Shown here: positions 37,021 to 49,572 of the stretch, piece by piece | Numbering within the stretch: position 1 is the first letter of the stretch | How the letters are laid out: each line of letters starts with the position of its first letter | From: Caldimonas thermodepolymerans | Lineage (GTDB): Bacteria; Pseudomonadota; Gammaproteobacteria; Burkholderiales; Burkholderiaceae_C | Length of the DNA stretch: 64,000 nucleotides | NCBI RefSeq assembly: GCF_015476235.1 | Contig: NZ_CP064338.1 | Span: 2,046,001-2,110,000 of the forward strand | Direction of reading: 5' to 3' | The notes under the pieces: generated by a model | Told to the model about the DNA's origin: nothing | Database searches by the model: none | Seen by the model: the letters and a program-made list of their open reading frames with translations, nothing else | Program-made: the position numbers and the translations under genes

Positions 37021-37169
37021 TCCTTGTGGATTCGCGCCCTGGTCCTGTCGGACCCTGCGCAGGAAAGCCGCCCCGGGGCGTCACACCGTCGCGACGCCGC
37101 CCGGATGAAGGTCCACCCTTCCCTTCCGGATTGCGCCCCAATAGCCGGGTGCGGCAAGGAAAGCGGCAA

Positions 37170-37178
37170 AGTATAGCA
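37170..37178 (-). promoter_or_regulatory. Extended -10 promoter of the rpsF operon
   Basis: TGC-TATACT on the minus strand, about 150 bp before rpsF. No -35 match is seen at 17 bp because that position falls in the terminator of the upstream gene; the TGn extension can compensate. The identical TGCTATACT precedes rpsB. Confidence 0.6.
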
Positions 37179-37188
37179 GATTTGCAAC

Positions 37189-37214
37189 AAAAAAGCCCGC
37201 CGGGATGGCGGGCT
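37189..37214 (-). terminator. Rho-independent terminator of the symporter operon
   Basis: On the minus strand agcccgcc / ggcgggct forms a perfect 8-bp stem with a 5-base loop, followed by tttttt. It ends the symporter transcript just before the rpsF promoter. Confidence 0.85.
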
Positions 37215-37270
37215 GGAGGAACCGGGCCGCCCTGGGCAGGTGGCGGCCCGTCGCGCAACCGAAGCCGGCC

Positions 37271-39391
37271 TCAGGCCGACTTCAGGTTCGGATACCGGAC
37301 GTGTTCGACCAGTTCCTGGATCTCCTTCTTGGGCGCCGGCGTGATCAGGCTGACGATGATGATCACCGCAAAGCCCACCGGCACGCCGAACAGGCCGGCC
37401 GAGATCGGCTCGATGCCCCACCACAGCTCGATCGGGTCGGTGACGCCGAACACGCGGCGCAGCCAGGGCTGGGTCGTGGCCATGTAGTAGAAGGTCAGGC
37501 CCAGGCCGGCAACCATGCCGCACACGGCACCCGCGCTGGTCGCACGCTTCCAGAAGATGCCGAGCACGAGGGCCGGGAAGAACGCGGCGGCTGCGAACGA
37601 GAACGCGGCAGAGACCAGGAACAGGATGTCCGCGGGCTTCTGCGCGGCCACGTACGCGGCACACAGGGCCACCACCAGCAGCAGCATCTTGGAGATCATG
37701 ACGCGGCGGGAGGTGGGCGCGTTCGGGTCGATCATCTTGTAGTACAGGTCGTGCGACAGCGCGTTCGCGATGGTCAGCAGCAGGCCGTCGGCGGTCGACA
37801 GCGCGGCCGCCAGACCACCCGCGGCCACCATGCCGGACACCACGTACGGCAGGCCGCCGATCGCCGGAGTGGCCAGCACGATGATGTCGCCGCCGATCTT
37901 CATCTCGCCGAGCTGGAAGATGCCGTCCTTGTTGACGTCGGTCACCGACAGCAGCGACGGGTCAACCCGGCTCCAGGCGGCAATCCAGTCAGGCAGCTGG
38001 TCGAACGGCGTGCCCACCAGCAAGGTGAACACCTCGTACTTGACCAGCACCGCCAGCGCCGGCGCCGTGAAGTACAGCAGGAAGATGAAGAACAGCGACC
38101 AGGCCACCGACTCGCGCGCTTCCTTCACCGACGGCGTGGTGTAGTAGCGCATCAGGATGTGCGGCAGCGCGGCGGTACCGACCATGAGGCAGAACACCAG
38201 CGCGAGGAAGTTGCGCCGGGACTTCACGAAGGTCGCCTGCTCCGCCTCCGAGCCGTTCGGGTCGCCCGCGAACACCTGCGCGTGCGGCGGCATGCCTCCC
38301 AGCGGCTTGGCGCGCGCCTCTGCCGCGGTCTTGGCCGCGGTGTAGGCCTGGCGCGCCTCCGCCTCGGTCTGCGGCAGCGCGGCGAGCGCCTTCTCGGCGG
38401 CCTGGATCTCGGCCAGCGGCGCATTCTGGGCCTTCAGGTCGGCCAGGCGCTGCTCGGCGGCGGCCTTGTCGGCTGCCATCGCGGCGGGCACGTCCTTCAG
38501 CTTGGCCTCGGCCGCGGCCGCCTGCTGCTTGAAGATCTCGATGACCTCGAGCTCCTTCGGATCGTTGCGCAGGCGGGCTTCGGCCTCGGTCACCTTCTGC
38601 AGCTGGTAGCCGTAGACGAGCTGCGGCAGCGGAATGTTGGTCTGCTTCACCGACAGCCAGACCACCGGGATCATGTAGGCGATGATCAGGATGATGTACT
38701 GCGCCACCTGCGTCCAGGTCACGGCACGCATGCCGCCGAGGAACGAGCAGACCAGGATGCCACCCAGGCCGACGAAGATCCCGATCTCGAACGCCAGCCC
38801 CGACAGGCGGGCGGTGATGATGCCCACGCCGTAGATCTGCGCCACCACATAGGTGAAGGAGCACAGGATCGCCGCGGCGATGCCGATCAGGCGGGCCAGG
38901 TTCCCGCCATAGCGCGCGCCCAGGAAGTCAGGGATGGTGAACTGCCCGAACTTGCGCAGGTACGGCGCCAGGAACAGCGCCACCAGGCAGTAGCCGCCGG
39001 TCCAGCCCATGATGAAGGCCAGGCCGCTGTAGCCGGTGAGGTACAGCGTACCGGCCATGCCGATGAAGGATGCGGCGGACATCCAGTCGGCGCCGGTGGC
39101 CATGCCGTTGTAGATGGCCGGCACGCGGCGCCCGGCGACGTAGTACTCGGCTGCGTCGCTCGTGCGGCTCATGATGCCGATGCCGGCATACAGCAGCACG
39201 GTGGCGAGCAGGAAGATGAAACCGATCCAGTTCCGGGGCAGGCCCATCTGCTCCAGGACGGCCAGCACCAGCACGAAGATGATGAAGCCGCCGGTGTACC
39301 AGCCGTACACCTTGTTGAGCTGCTTGCGGAACGCGGCATTCGCGGCTGCGCTCGAGCCGCTGCCGCCTGCGGTGGGGGTGAGTCCGGCCAT
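37271..39391 (-). CDS. Sodium:solute symporter, VC_2705-like, with a coiled-coil insertion
   Basis: A 706-residue inner-membrane protein of the SSS family (acetate/proline-type transporters). The N-terminal helices include GRRVPAIYNGMATGADWMSAASFIG, and FTIPDFLGARYGG is typical of the ActP-like branch. Residues about 265-365 form a hydrophilic Ala/Glu/Lys-rich stretch predicted as coiled coil, inserted between transmembrane segments; without it the length would be near the family norm of about 550-600. Its small partner (DUF4212) is encoded 3 bp upstream. The substrate is probably a small carboxylate but is not proven by sequence. Confidence 0.87.
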   Translation of the reverse strand: MAGLTPTAGGSGSSAAANAAFRKQLNKVYGWYTGGFIIFVLVLAVLEQMGLPRNWIGFIFLLATVLLYAGIGIMSRTSDAAEYYVAGRRVPAIYNGMATGADWMSAASFIGMAGTLYLTGYSGLAFIMGWTGGYCLVALFLAPYLRKFGQFTIPDFLGARYGGNLARLIGIAAAILCSFTYVVAQIYGVGIITARLSGLAFEIGIFVGLGGILVCSFLGGMRAVTWTQVAQYIILIIAYMIPVVWLSVKQTNIPLPQLVYGYQLQKVTEAEARLRNDPKELEVIEIFKQQAAAAEAKLKDVPAAMAADKAAAEQRLADLKAQNAPLAEIQAAEKALAALPQTEAEARQAYTAAKTAAEARAKPLGGMPPHAQVFAGDPNGSEAEQATFVKSRRNFLALVFCLMVGTAALPHILMRYYTTPSVKEARESVAWSLFFIFLLYFTAPALAVLVKYEVFTLLVGTPFDQLPDWIAAWSRVDPSLLSVTDVNKDGIFQLGEMKIGGDIIVLATPAIGGLPYVVSGMVAAGGLAAALSTADGLLLTIANALSHDLYYKMIDPNAPTSRRVMISKMLLLVVALCAAYVAAQKPADILFLVSAAFSFAAAAFFPALVLGIFWKRATSAGAVCGMVAGLGLTFYYMATTQPWLRRVFGVTDPIELWWGIEPISAGLFGVPVGFAVIIIVSLITPAPKKEIQELVEHVRYPNLKSA

Positions 39392-39394
39392 GTG

Positions 39395-39652
39395 TCAGTC
39401 CTCCTCGGCAACGCCGTGTTCCTGATCCAGCCTGTTCATGTACCTGGCGTAGTAGACGATGATCAGCAGGTACACGATCAGGGCTCCCTGGGCGCCCACC
39501 CAGAAGCTGAATGGCCAGCCAAAGAACGTGAAGTTGAGATCGCGGGCGAAATATCCGATCACGAAGGTGACGAAGAACCAGATCAGCGTCAGGATGGCGC
39601 TGATCCGGAGGTTCTTCCGCCAGTACGCTTCGTGTTTGCTTGTCAACTGCAT
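39395..39652 (-). CDS. Small symporter subunit, DUF4212 family
   Basis: An 85-residue membrane protein with two hydrophobic helices (about 20-40 and 50-70) and the family motif YWRKNLRISAILTLIWF near the N-terminus plus FPFSFWVGAQGALIVY-like text before helix 2. It is always found beside the large SSS symporter. GAGGAG precedes the ATG. Confidence 0.9.
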   Translation of the reverse strand: MQLTSKHEAYWRKNLRISAILTLIWFFVTFVIGYFARDLNFTFFGWPFSFWVGAQGALIVYLLIIVYYARYMNRLDQEHGVAEED

Positions 39653-39795
39653 GGCAGTGGTCTCCTCTGGTGTGCACGCCCCGGACGGCACGCCCGGAGC
39701 ACGAAAGCAACCCGCTTGCGTCTCCTCCTGCAAGCCTGCAGCCGGGCTGCGCGGGGCCTGACGCCACGCCGTCACCGGCATGGCGGCCTGCCACG

Positions 39796-40389
39796 TCACA
39801 CGGCCAAGCCGGTTTCGCGCTCCAGCTGAGCGGCGACCTTGGGCTCGAAGCCCTTGAGATGGCGGATGATCTTCGCCGCCTCTTCGGGCTCGTGACGATC
39901 CACATGCACCCGCGCCAGCTGGTACCAGGCATACGGGCTCATGGGCTGCAGTTCGGTGTTGCGCTTGAGGGCCTCGATGGCCTCGTCGAAGCGGTGCGCG
40001 CGGATGAGCACGAGGCCCAGGCCGTACCACGCACGATCCAGCTTGGGATCGAGTTCGAGTGCCCGGCGGAAGGCGGCCTCGGCCTCGCCGTAGCGGCCGG
40101 CCTCCTCGAGCAGGAAGGCGTAGTTGAACCAGGCCGCCGCCCCGTAGTCGGGGTGCCGGTCGGTCAACTCGCGGTAGTCGGCGATCGCCTCCTCGCGCCG
40201 GCCGGCGGTGGCCAGCAGATGCGCCCGGCTGGTCAGCGCGTATGGATCGCCCGGGAACTCGTCGAGCATCCGGTCGAACACCGCCTGCGCCCGGGCGTTG
40301 CGGCCGAGCGCGAGCCAGAACATCGCCTCCCACTTGAGGCGACGGTAGTGCCAGCGGTGGTGGAAAGCGGTTCCTTGGTTCACCGACAT
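39796..40389 (-). CDS. TPR-repeat protein
   Basis: A 197-residue soluble protein built of about four tetratricopeptide repeats (for example AWFNYAFLLEEAGRYGEAEA then RALELDPKLDRAWYGLGLVL and AIEALKRNTELQPMSPYAWY). TPR arrays mediate protein-protein contacts; the partner is unknown. It overlaps the upstream membrane-protein gene by 10 bp, so the two are translationally coupled. It lies 143 bp upstream of the symporter small subunit. Confidence 0.85.
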   Translation of the reverse strand: MSVNQGTAFHHRWHYRRLKWEAMFWLALGRNARAQAVFDRMLDEFPGDPYALTSRAHLLATAGRREEAIADYRELTDRHPDYGAAAWFNYAFLLEEAGRYGEAEAAFRRALELDPKLDRAWYGLGLVLIRAHRFDEAIEALKRNTELQPMSPYAWYQLARVHVDRHEPEEAAKIIRHLKGFEPKVAAQLERETGLAV

Positions 40390-40676
40390 GCCTGCACTCC
40401 GATCTCGACACAGATGCTGATGACCGTCAGCGTGGCCACCACCCAGGCCAGAGCCAGCAGGAGGAAGGCCACCAGGGGCACGTGGGCGTCGATCACGATG
40501 CGGGGCGAGATCAGCCGCGCCGCCTTCACGAAGGGCCGCGTGAGGATGCAGAAGATCTGGTAGAAGAGATTGCTGTCCCGGTGGCGACCGGCAATGAGAC
40601 CCAGCAGCCATTGCCCCACGAACGCCATCAGGGCAATTTCTGCGATCAGCTTGACCGCGGATGCCAGGAACAGCAT
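40380..40676 (-). CDS. Small membrane protein with two or three helices (YggT-like)
   Basis: A 98-residue protein with hydrophobic segments at about 5-30 and 68-93 separated by a polar loop (RHRDSNLFYQIFCILTRPF). The layout and the TRPF segment recall the YggT family, but I am not certain. It is cotranscribed with the TPR gene. Confidence 0.6.
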   Translation of the reverse strand: MLFLASAVKLIAEIALMAFVGQWLLGLIAGRHRDSNLFYQIFCILTRPFVKAARLISPRIVIDAHVPLVAFLLLALAWVVATLTVISICVEIGVQACR

Positions 40677-40793
40677 CGCTTACCTTTGTCTCGTGATCCT
40701 GTAACCATTCTTGGCCCGAGCCTTACAGATTTCTGACACGACGGGCGCATCCCGGAACAAGCGAGATCCGGAGTTTCCCTAGCCACAGGAACG

Positions 40794-40818
40794 AAAAAGG
40801 CTCCCCGTGGGGAGCCTT
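40794..40818 (-). terminator. Rho-independent terminator of ppsA
   Basis: On the minus strand aaggctcccc / ggggagcctt (with the 2-base centre ac) is followed by tttcg, 20 bp after the ppsA stop. Confidence 0.75.
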
Positions 40819-40838
40819 CGTCAGGGACCGCGGGCGCC

Positions 40839-43238
<2,400 letters not shown>

Positions 43239-43386
43239 GGGAAAGCTCCGTGATGTTGAGAAACCTGGGCTCCCGCGTCCCCGCGCCGCCGCCGCGGCGC
43301 CCGCCAGCCACCCCGCTTTGTGGATTCTTGTTCGTGCAGGACGGCGTGCATCGATTCGGACCGGGAGGTAAACCGGATAATTCTAC

Positions 43387-43400
43387 GGGGGTTTTCCCCC
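43387..43400. repeat. Short hairpin in the ppsA/ppsR divergent promoter region
   Basis: ggggg-tttt-ccccc, a perfect 5-bp inverted repeat 31 bp before the ppsR start; a -10-like gataat lies just upstream at about 43377-43382. It could be an operator or a leader hairpin. Confidence 0.35.
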
Positions 43401-43431
43401 TGTCCCCTGAACAAAGGCTAAACAATCCACC

Positions 43432-44253
43432 ATGCCTACTCGCACCGTCTTCTTCGTTTCCGACGGCACCGGCATCACCGCCGAAACGTTCGGAAACTCC
43501 ATCCTCAAGCAGTTTTCCATCCAACCCCGGCATGTGCGCATGCCCTTCATCGACACGGTGGAGAAGGCCCATCAGGTGGTCGAAGAGATCAACCGCACCG
43601 CGGAGTCCGAGGGGCGCAAGCCCATCGTCTTCACCACGCTGGTGAACGAAGAGGTGCTGTCCATCGTCAAGAACGGCTGCAAGGGCCTGGTGCTGGACAT
43701 GTTCATGACCTTCGTCGAGCCGCTCGAGGCCGAGTTCGGCATGAAGTCCAACCACCGGGTCGGCCGCTTCTCGGACATCGCCCGCAGCCAGGAATACAAC
43801 AACCGGATCGAGGCGATCAACTTCGCGTTGGCGCATGATGACGGCCAATCGGCGAAGAACCTCGAAGAAGCCGACGTGATCCTGGTGGGCGTCAGCCGCA
43901 GCGGCAAGACGCCCACCTCGCTGTACCTGGCGATGCAGCACGGCGTCAAGGCAGCCAACTATCCGCTGATTCCAGAGGATTTCGAGCGCAACTGCCTGCC
44001 TTCGGCGCTGGTGCCGCACAAGGCCAAGTGCTTCGGCCTGTCCATCGCCCCCGAGCGGCTGGCCGAGATCCGCAACTCGCGCCGCCCGGGCAGCCGCTAC
44101 GCCAGCCTGGAGAACTGCCGCTACGAGGTGGCTGCCGCCGAAGCGCTGATGCGGCGCGAAGGGATCTCCTGGCTGTCCTCGACCCACCGCTCGATCGAGG
44201 AGATCGCCACCACCATCCTGCGCGACATCCGGCCGGACCGGCTGGTCTACTGA
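43432..44253 (+). CDS. ppsR: PEP synthase regulatory protein (kinase/pyrophosphorylase)
   Basis: A 273-residue bifunctional enzyme that inactivates PEP synthase by ADP-dependent phosphorylation of a Thr next to the catalytic His, and reactivates it by phosphate-dependent dephosphorylation. It starts [18 protein letters not shown] and has the P-loop [15 protein letters not shown], both typical of the DUF299 family. Its stop overlaps the convergent trmH-family gene by 7 bp. Confidence 0.95.
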   Translation: MPTRTVFFVSDGTGITAETFGNSILKQFSIQPRHVRMPFIDTVEKAHQVVEEINRTAESEGRKPIVFTTLVNEEVLSIVKNGCKGLVLDMFMTFVEPLEAEFGMKSNHRVGRFSDIARSQEYNNRIEAINFALAHDDGQSAKNLEEADVILVGVSRSGKTPTSLYLAMQHGVKAANYPLIPEDFERNCLPSALVPHKAKCFGLSIAPERLAEIRNSRRPGSRYASLENCRYEVAAAEALMRREGISWLSSTHRSIEEIATTILRDIRPDRLVY

Positions 44254-45029
44254 CCGAGGCGCTGGCGCAGGCTTTCGTAGAAGCACACCGCCGCCGCGGC
44301 CGCCACGTTCAGCGATTCCTCGCCGCCGGGCTGGGGGATGCGCACCGTCAGCGCGCAGCGCGCCTGCAACTGCGGGTCCACCCCCTGCCCTTCGTTGCCC
44401 AGCACCCAGGCGCACGGCCAGGGCAGCCGGGTGGACGGCAGCTCGTCCTGCGTGTGCGAGCTGGTGCCGACCAGCGGCACGCCCAGGGCGTCGAGCCCGG
44501 CCGGGTCGACCGCCTCGACCAGGCTCAGGCCGAAATGCGCACCCATGCCGGCGCGCAGCACCTTCTGCGACCACAGCGCGACCGTGCCGCGCAGGGCCAC
44601 GACCTGCGGCACGCCCAGCGCCGCCGCGCTGCGCAGCACCGAGCCGACGTTGCCGGCATCCTGCAGGCGGTCCAGGACCACGCTGGCCACCCCCGGCTGC
44701 ACCGCCGCCGGCGGCTGCCAGGGCACGACGAAACCGTGCCCGGAGGGCGATTCGAGCGCGCTGACCCCGTGGAACAGGGCGTCGGGAATCAGCGTGATGC
44801 GGCGCGCGGCCTGGCACAGCGCCCGCACCGGCTCGCGCTCCCAGGCCGATTCCGAGACCACCGCCTGGGCCACCTCGCCACCGCGGGCCAGGTAGGCCGA
44901 GCACAGGTGCTCGCCTTCCAGCCAGACCTCGCCCAGCTTGCGGTAGGCCGCGCCGTCGCGGGCCAGCTTGCGCAGGCGCACCAGCAAGGGGTTGTCGCGG
45001 GAAGTCACCCGCTGCACGGCAACGCCCAT
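44247..45029 (-). CDS. TrmH/SpoU-family RNA 2'-O-methyltransferase
   Basis: A 260-residue SAM-dependent methyltransferase. An N-terminal substrate-binding domain (1-100) precedes the SPOUT domain with [19 protein letters not shown] (motif 1), [11 protein letters not shown] (motif 2) and [17 protein letters not shown] (motif 3). Whether it modifies 23S rRNA or tRNA cannot be decided. Its ATG overlaps the rnhB stop (TGATG), so it is the last gene of the long envelope operon. Confidence 0.9.
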   Translation of the reverse strand: MGVAVQRVTSRDNPLLVRLRKLARDGAAYRKLGEVWLEGEHLCSAYLARGGEVAQAVVSESAWEREPVRALCQAARRITLIPDALFHGVSALESPSGHGFVVPWQPPAAVQPGVASVVLDRLQDAGNVGSVLRSAAALGVPQVVALRGTVALWSQKVLRAGMGAHFGLSLVEAVDPAGLDALGVPLVGTSSHTQDELPSTRLPWPCAWVLGNEGQGVDPQLQARCALTVRIPQPGGEESLNVAAAAAVCFYESLRQRLGQ

Positions 45030-45652
45030 CAGGACAGCTCCAGGCGGGCGCGCACGGGCGCGAAGCTGCGCCGGTGCGCCGGACACGCGCCGTGCCGTTG
45101 CAGGGCCGCCAGGTGCTCCGGCGTCGGGTAGCCCTTGTGCACGGCGAACCCGTACTCGGGATGCTGCTCGTGCAGCTGCAGGCACAGCCGGTCGCGGTGC
45201 ACCTTGGCCAGGATGGAGGCGGCGGAGATCGCCTGGACCTTCGCGTCGCCCTGCACCACCGCCTCGGCCGCGACCTTCAGCACCGGCAGGCGGTTGCCGT
45301 CGACCAGCACCTTGGCCGGCTTCAGGCGCAACGCCTCCACCGCCCGGCGCATCGCCAGCATCGTGGCCTGCAGGATGTTGAGCCGGTCTATCTCCTCGAC
45401 GCTGGCCTCGGCGATCGCACAGCACAGCGCCTTGGCCCGGATCTCGTCGTACAGGCGCTCGCGGGTGCGTTCGGTCAGGCGCTTGGAATCGGCCAGCCCC
45501 TCGATGGGGTTCTCGTCGTCCAGGATCACGGCCGCGGCAACCACGGGACCGGCCAGCGGCCCCCGCCCTGCCTCGTCCACCCCGGCCACCAGGCCGGGGC
45601 CGTCCCAGCTGAGCGGCAGCTGTTCATGCCTCGAGGACTTTCGCGATCGCAT
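45029..45652 (-). CDS. rnhB: Ribonuclease HII
   Basis: A 207-residue endonuclease removing RNA from RNA/DNA hybrids. The acidic active site shows as [35 protein letters not shown] and [10 protein letters not shown], with [13 protein letters not shown]. The ATG at 45652 overlaps lpxB by 29 bp. Confidence 0.95.
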   Translation of the reverse strand: MRSRKSSRHEQLPLSWDGPGLVAGVDEAGRGPLAGPVVAAAVILDDENPIEGLADSKRLTERTRERLYDEIRAKALCCAIAEASVEEIDRLNILQATMLAMRRAVEALRLKPAKVLVDGNRLPVLKVAAEAVVQGDAKVQAISAASILAKVHRDRLCLQLHEQHPEYGFAVHKGYPTPEHLAALQRHGACPAHRRSFAPVRARLELS

Positions 45653-46766
45653 CGGTGGCAGCTTGGGCAGTGTTCCTGCGCAGCAGGTGGTGCAATTCGG
45701 TGAAACGGCCGGTCAGCGCCTCGCAGCGCTGCGGGTCGTCGAGCCAGGCCAGCGTGGCGTCGGCCAGGCTCTGTGGCGTGGCGGCTTCCTGCAGCAGCTC
45801 CGGCACGACGAACTCCCGGCACAGGATGTTGGGCAGGCCCACCCAGGGCAGGTAGCCCATGCGCCGCATGATGGCCGCGCTCAGCCAGTGCATGCTGTAG
45901 GTGATGACCATCGGTTTCTTGAACAGCGCCGCTTCCAGTGTGGCCGTGCCGCTGGCGATCAGCACCGTGTCGCAGGCCGCCAGCACCTCGTGCGAACGAC
46001 CGTCGAGCAGCCGGATCGGCACGCCCGCCGCATGGCGGGACAGCAGCGGCTCGACCATCGCGCGCAGCCCGGGCACGACCGGCAGCAGGAACTGCAGCTG
46101 CGGGCGGCGGCGGTGCAGCTCGGCCGCGGCAGCGAGGATCTTCGGGCCGTTGTACTCGATCTCGCTGCGCCGGCTGCCTGGCAGCAGCGCGACGACCACC
46201 CCGTCGGGCGCCACGCCGAGCGACAGGCGCGAGGCCTGCCTCGGCACCTCCAGCGGGATGGTGTCGGCCAGCGGATGGCCGACGTAGGTGGCCGGGATGT
46301 CGTGCTGCGCGAGCAGCTCCGGCTCGAACGGGAACAGGCACAGCACATGGTCCGCGGAGCGCCGGATGCGGTGCACCCGCTTGCCCCGCCAGGCCCAGAT
46401 CGACGGACAGACGAACTGGATGGTGCGGATGCCGCCGGCGCGCAGCTGTTCTTCCAGCCCGAGGTTGAAGTCCGGTGCGTCGACGCCGATGAACAGGTCC
46501 GGCCGCTCGTCGAGCAGCCGCTGCGCCAGCTGGCGCCGGATGCCTGCGATCTCGCGGTAGTGGCGCAGCACCTCGACATAGCCGCGCACCGCGAGCTTCT
46601 CGTGCGGCCACCAGGCCTCGAAGCCGTGCTCGGCCATGCGTGGCCCGCCGATGCCCTGCACCCGCGCATCGGGCCAGCGCTGGCGCATGCCGCCCAGGAC
46701 CAAGCCGGCGAGCAGGTCGCCCGACGCCTCCCCCGCCACCATGGCCAGACGCAACCCGGTCGCCAT
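45624..46766 (-). CDS. lpxB: Lipid-A-disaccharide synthase
   Basis: A 380-residue glycosyltransferase joining lipid X to UDP-2,3-diacylglucosamine. The N-terminus [19 protein letters not shown] is diagnostic, with [28 protein letters not shown] and [12 protein letters not shown]. It is 8 bp downstream of lpxA. Confidence 0.96.
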   Translation of the reverse strand: MATGLRLAMVAGEASGDLLAGLVLGGMRQRWPDARVQGIGGPRMAEHGFEAWWPHEKLAVRGYVEVLRHYREIAGIRRQLAQRLLDERPDLFIGVDAPDFNLGLEEQLRAGGIRTIQFVCPSIWAWRGKRVHRIRRSADHVLCLFPFEPELLAQHDIPATYVGHPLADTIPLEVPRQASRLSLGVAPDGVVVALLPGSRRSEIEYNGPKILAAAAELHRRRPQLQFLLPVVPGLRAMVEPLLSRHAAGVPIRLLDGRSHEVLAACDTVLIASGTATLEAALFKKPMVITYSMHWLSAAIMRRMGYLPWVGLPNILCREFVVPELLQEAATPQSLADATLAWLDDPQRCEALTGRFTELHHLLRRNTAQAATDAIAKVLEA

Positions 46767-46774
46767 CGCAGGCC

Positions 46775-47563
46775 TCAGCGCACGATGCCGCGGGTCGACT
46801 GGGCGAGGAAGCCGAGCATGGTCTCGATGTCGGCCCGCATCTGTTCGTCGTCGGCCGGCAGCGCGGCGATCTGCTGCTTGGCCTGCTCCAGCGTCAGCCC
46901 CTGGCGGTAGAGCAGGCGGTGCATCTGCTTGAGCAGGGCGATGCGTTCGCGCGAGAAGCCGCGCCGGCGCAGCCCCTCGACGTTGAGACCGTGGACGGCC
47001 AGCGGGTTGCCCGCGGCCGTCATGAACGGAGGAATGTCCTGCGACACGTGGCTGCCGAAGCCTGCCATCGCATGCGCGCCGATCTTGACGAACTGGTGGA
47101 TGCCGGTCAGCCCGCCGATGACCACCCAGTCGCCGACGTGGACATGGCCGGCCAGCGTCGCGTTGTTGGCCAGGATGGTGCGGTTGCCCACCACGCAGTC
47201 ATGCGCGATGTGCACGTAGGCCATGATCCAGTTGTCGTCTCCGATCACGGTCACGCCGGTGTCCTGCACCGTGCCACGGCTGAAGGTGCAGAACTCGCGG
47301 ATCGTGTTGCGGTCGCCGATGCGCAGCTCGGTCGGCTCGCCGCGGTACTTCATGTCCTGCGGGTCGGAGCCCAGCGAGGCGAACTGGTAGATGCGGTTGT
47401 CGCGGCCGATCGTCGTCGGCCCCTCGATCGTGCAGTGCGCGCCGACGCTCGTGCCCTCGCCGATGCGCACGTTCGGGCCGATCACGGCATACGGGCCGAT
47501 GACGACGTTCTCGCCCAGCTCGGCCTTCGGATCGACGATCGCGGTGGGGTGGACTTGAGCCAT
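46775..47563 (-). CDS. lpxA: UDP-N-acetylglucosamine acyltransferase
   Basis: A 262-residue trimeric left-handed beta-helix enzyme, the first step of lipid A synthesis. It starts [20 protein letters not shown], with hexapeptide repeats to about residue 190, including the catalytic His in [11 protein letters not shown], and a C-terminal helical domain. The start at 47563 is preferred to an ATG 13 codons upstream. Confidence 0.96.
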   Translation of the reverse strand: MAQVHPTAIVDPKAELGENVVIGPYAVIGPNVRIGEGTSVGAHCTIEGPTTIGRDNRIYQFASLGSDPQDMKYRGEPTELRIGDRNTIREFCTFSRGTVQDTGVTVIGDDNWIMAYVHIAHDCVVGNRTILANNATLAGHVHVGDWVVIGGLTGIHQFVKIGAHAMAGFGSHVSQDIPPFMTAAGNPLAVHGLNVEGLRRRGFSRERIALLKQMHRLLYRQGLTLEQAKQQIAALPADDEQMRADIETMLGFLAQSTRGIVR

Positions 47564-47574
47564 CGTGGTTCGGG

Positions 47575-48015
47575 TCAGCCCTCGACGATGCGCATCGTGC
47601 ACATCAGTTCGGCCTCGACCGCCAGCTCGCCGTCGACCAGCGCCTGGGCCTTGAACTTGTAGATGCCGCCGCGCGCACGGTCGAGCGTCACGTCGAGGAT
47701 CAGCTGGTCGCCCGGCTCGACGGGTCGCTTGAAGCGCGCCCCGTCGATGCCGACGAAGTAGTACACCGCGCGGGGATCGAGCTCGGCGTCGCCCGCATCG
47801 AAGGCCAGCAGCGCCGAGGCCTGGGCCAGGGCCTCCAGCATCAGAACGCCCGGCATCACCGGGCGGTTCGGGAAGTGGCCCATGAAGAAGGGTTCGTTGA
47901 TGGTGACGTTCTTGAGCGCCTTGATCCGTTTGCCCTTCTCGATCTCGAGGACCCGATCCACCAGCAGGATCGGATAACGGTGCGGCAACTTCTTCAGGAT
48001 GTTGTGGATGTCCAT
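47575..48015 (-). CDS. fabZ: 3-hydroxyacyl-ACP dehydratase
   Basis: A 146-residue hot-dog-fold enzyme of fatty-acid elongation. It begins [20 protein letters not shown]; the catalytic His and Glu are in [20 protein letters not shown]. It lies between lpxD and lpxA in the classical order, and competes for the same hydroxyacyl-ACP pool as LpxA/LpxD. Confidence 0.96.
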   Translation of the reverse strand: MDIHNILKKLPHRYPILLVDRVLEIEKGKRIKALKNVTINEPFFMGHFPNRPVMPGVLMLEALAQASALLAFDAGDAELDPRAVYYFVGIDGARFKRPVEPGDQLILDVTLDRARGGIYKFKAQALVDGELAVEAELMCTMRIVEG

Positions 48016-48017
48016 CG

Positions 48018-49067
48018 TTACTTCAGTTTCTTTTCCAGCGCGCGCAGGCGCTCGCGCAGCGCGTGGAGCTGCCGCACGGTCGCGGCATTCTTTTCCCATT
48101 CCTTATTGTCGTCGATGGGGAAGGCACCGCTGTAGACACCGGGCTTGAGCAGGGAGCGGCTGACCAGGCTCATGCCGGTGACATGGACGTTGTCGGCCAG
48201 CGTGAGATGCCCGGCAATGCCCACGCCGCCGGCGATCGTGCAATGGGCGCCGATGCGGGTGCTGCCGGCCACGCCCACGCAGCCGGCCATCGCGGTGTGC
48301 TCGCCCACCTGCACGTTGTGCGCGATCTGGATGAGGTTGTCGAGCTTGACGCCGTCGGCGATCACGGTGTCCTCGAGCGCACCCCGGTCGATGCAGGTGT
48401 TGGCGCCGACCTCCACGTCGTCGCCGATGCGCACCCCGCCGAGCTGCTCGATCTTCACCCAGCGGCCGGCCTCGGGCGCAAAGCCGAACCCGTCCGCACC
48501 GATCACGGCACCGGAATGGATGATGCAGCGCTGGCCGATCGTGCAGCCGTGCATGACCGTCACGCGCGGCGCCAGGCGCGTGCCCGCTCCGATGCGCGAA
48601 CCCCGGCCGACCACGCTGTGCGCGCCGATGACGGCGCCGTCGCCGATCTCGACCTCGTCCTCGATCACCGCCAGCGCCTCGATGCGCACGCCCTGCCCCA
48701 GGCGCGCGCTGGCCGCCACCACGGCGGAAGGATGCACGCCGGGTTCCGGCGCCGGGCGCACGCGCTGCGCCCACCACTGGGTCAGGCGGGCGAAATAGAG
48801 GTAGGGGTCGTCGGTGACGATGGCCGCCCCCCGCTGGGTCGCCGCCTCCTTGAACGCCGGTGCGACGATGACGCAGCCGGCCGCGGTCTGGGCCAGCTGC
48901 GATGCGTAGCGGGGATTGGCGAGGAAGGAAAGGGTCGAAGGCGTTGCGCCTTCCAGCGGGCCCAGCCGGTCGATGCGCAGCCCGGGAGAACCGATCAGCT
49001 CTCCGCCGAGGGCCTGCGCGATCTCGCCGAGGGCCACATCGTTCACGGCACGAGGATCACTTGCCAC
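48018..49067 (-). CDS. lpxD: UDP-3-O-(3-hydroxyacyl)glucosamine N-acyltransferase
   Basis: A 349-residue trimeric enzyme, the third lipid A step. An N-terminal uridine-binding domain ([14 protein letters not shown]) is followed by hexapeptide repeats from about 105, the catalytic His region [13 protein letters not shown], and a C-terminal helix. It starts with GTG, overlapping the skp stop by 11 bp. Confidence 0.95.
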   Translation of the reverse strand: MASDPRAVNDVALGEIAQALGGELIGSPGLRIDRLGPLEGATPSTLSFLANPRYASQLAQTAAGCVIVAPAFKEAATQRGAAIVTDDPYLYFARLTQWWAQRVRPAPEPGVHPSAVVAASARLGQGVRIEALAVIEDEVEIGDGAVIGAHSVVGRGSRIGAGTRLAPRVTVMHGCTIGQRCIIHSGAVIGADGFGFAPEAGRWVKIEQLGGVRIGDDVEVGANTCIDRGALEDTVIADGVKLDNLIQIAHNVQVGEHTAMAGCVGVAGSTRIGAHCTIAGGVGIAGHLTLADNVHVTGMSLVSRSLLKPGVYSGAFPIDDNKEWEKNAATVRQLHALRERLRALEKKLK

Positions 49068-49572
49068 CGTTGGCGTTCAGGGCGTTGATCACCTTGTCGG
49101 TGATGTCCACACGCTTGCTCGCATGCACGACCTCCTGGAGGATCAGGTCGTACTTTTCCTGTTCGGCGATGCGTTTGATCACCGCATTGGCGCGCTCGAT
49201 GATCGCGGCCAGCTCCTCGCTGCGGCGGCGGCTGATGTCTTCCTGGTACTCACGCCGCTTGCGCTGGAACTCGCGCTCCATGTCCACCAGCTCGCGCTGA
49301 CGGCGCGCGCGTTCGGATTCGGACAGCGTCGGCGCGTCCTTGTCCAGCTTGTCCGAGGCCGCCTTGAGCTTGGCGGCCATGTCGGCCAGCTCGCTCTCGC
49401 GGGGCTCGAACTCCTGCCGCAGACGGGCCTCGGCCGCCTTGGCGGGGGCCGACTGGCTCAGCACCCGGTCGCTGCTGACATAGCCGATCTTGATTTCCTG
49501 TGCCTGCACGCCGTGCATGGCCAGCACCAGCAGGCCACCGACGAGCGCAGACTTCGCAAAATTCTTCTTCAT
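49057..49572 (-). CDS. skp: Periplasmic chaperone Skp (OmpH)
   Basis: A 171-residue protein with a Sec signal peptide ([24 protein letters not shown], cleavage after AQA/QA) and a long charged coiled-coil body (about 60-140) typical of Skp tentacles. It keeps outer-membrane proteins soluble in the periplasm. Its ATG overlaps the bamA stop (TGATG). Confidence 0.93.
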   Translation of the reverse strand: MKKNFAKSALVGGLLVLAMHGVQAQEIKIGYVSSDRVLSQSAPAKAAEARLRQEFEPRESELADMAAKLKAASDKLDKDAPTLSESERARRQRELVDMEREFQRKRREYQEDISRRRSEELAAIIERANAVIKRIAEQEKYDLILQEVVHASKRVDITDKVINALNANGGK

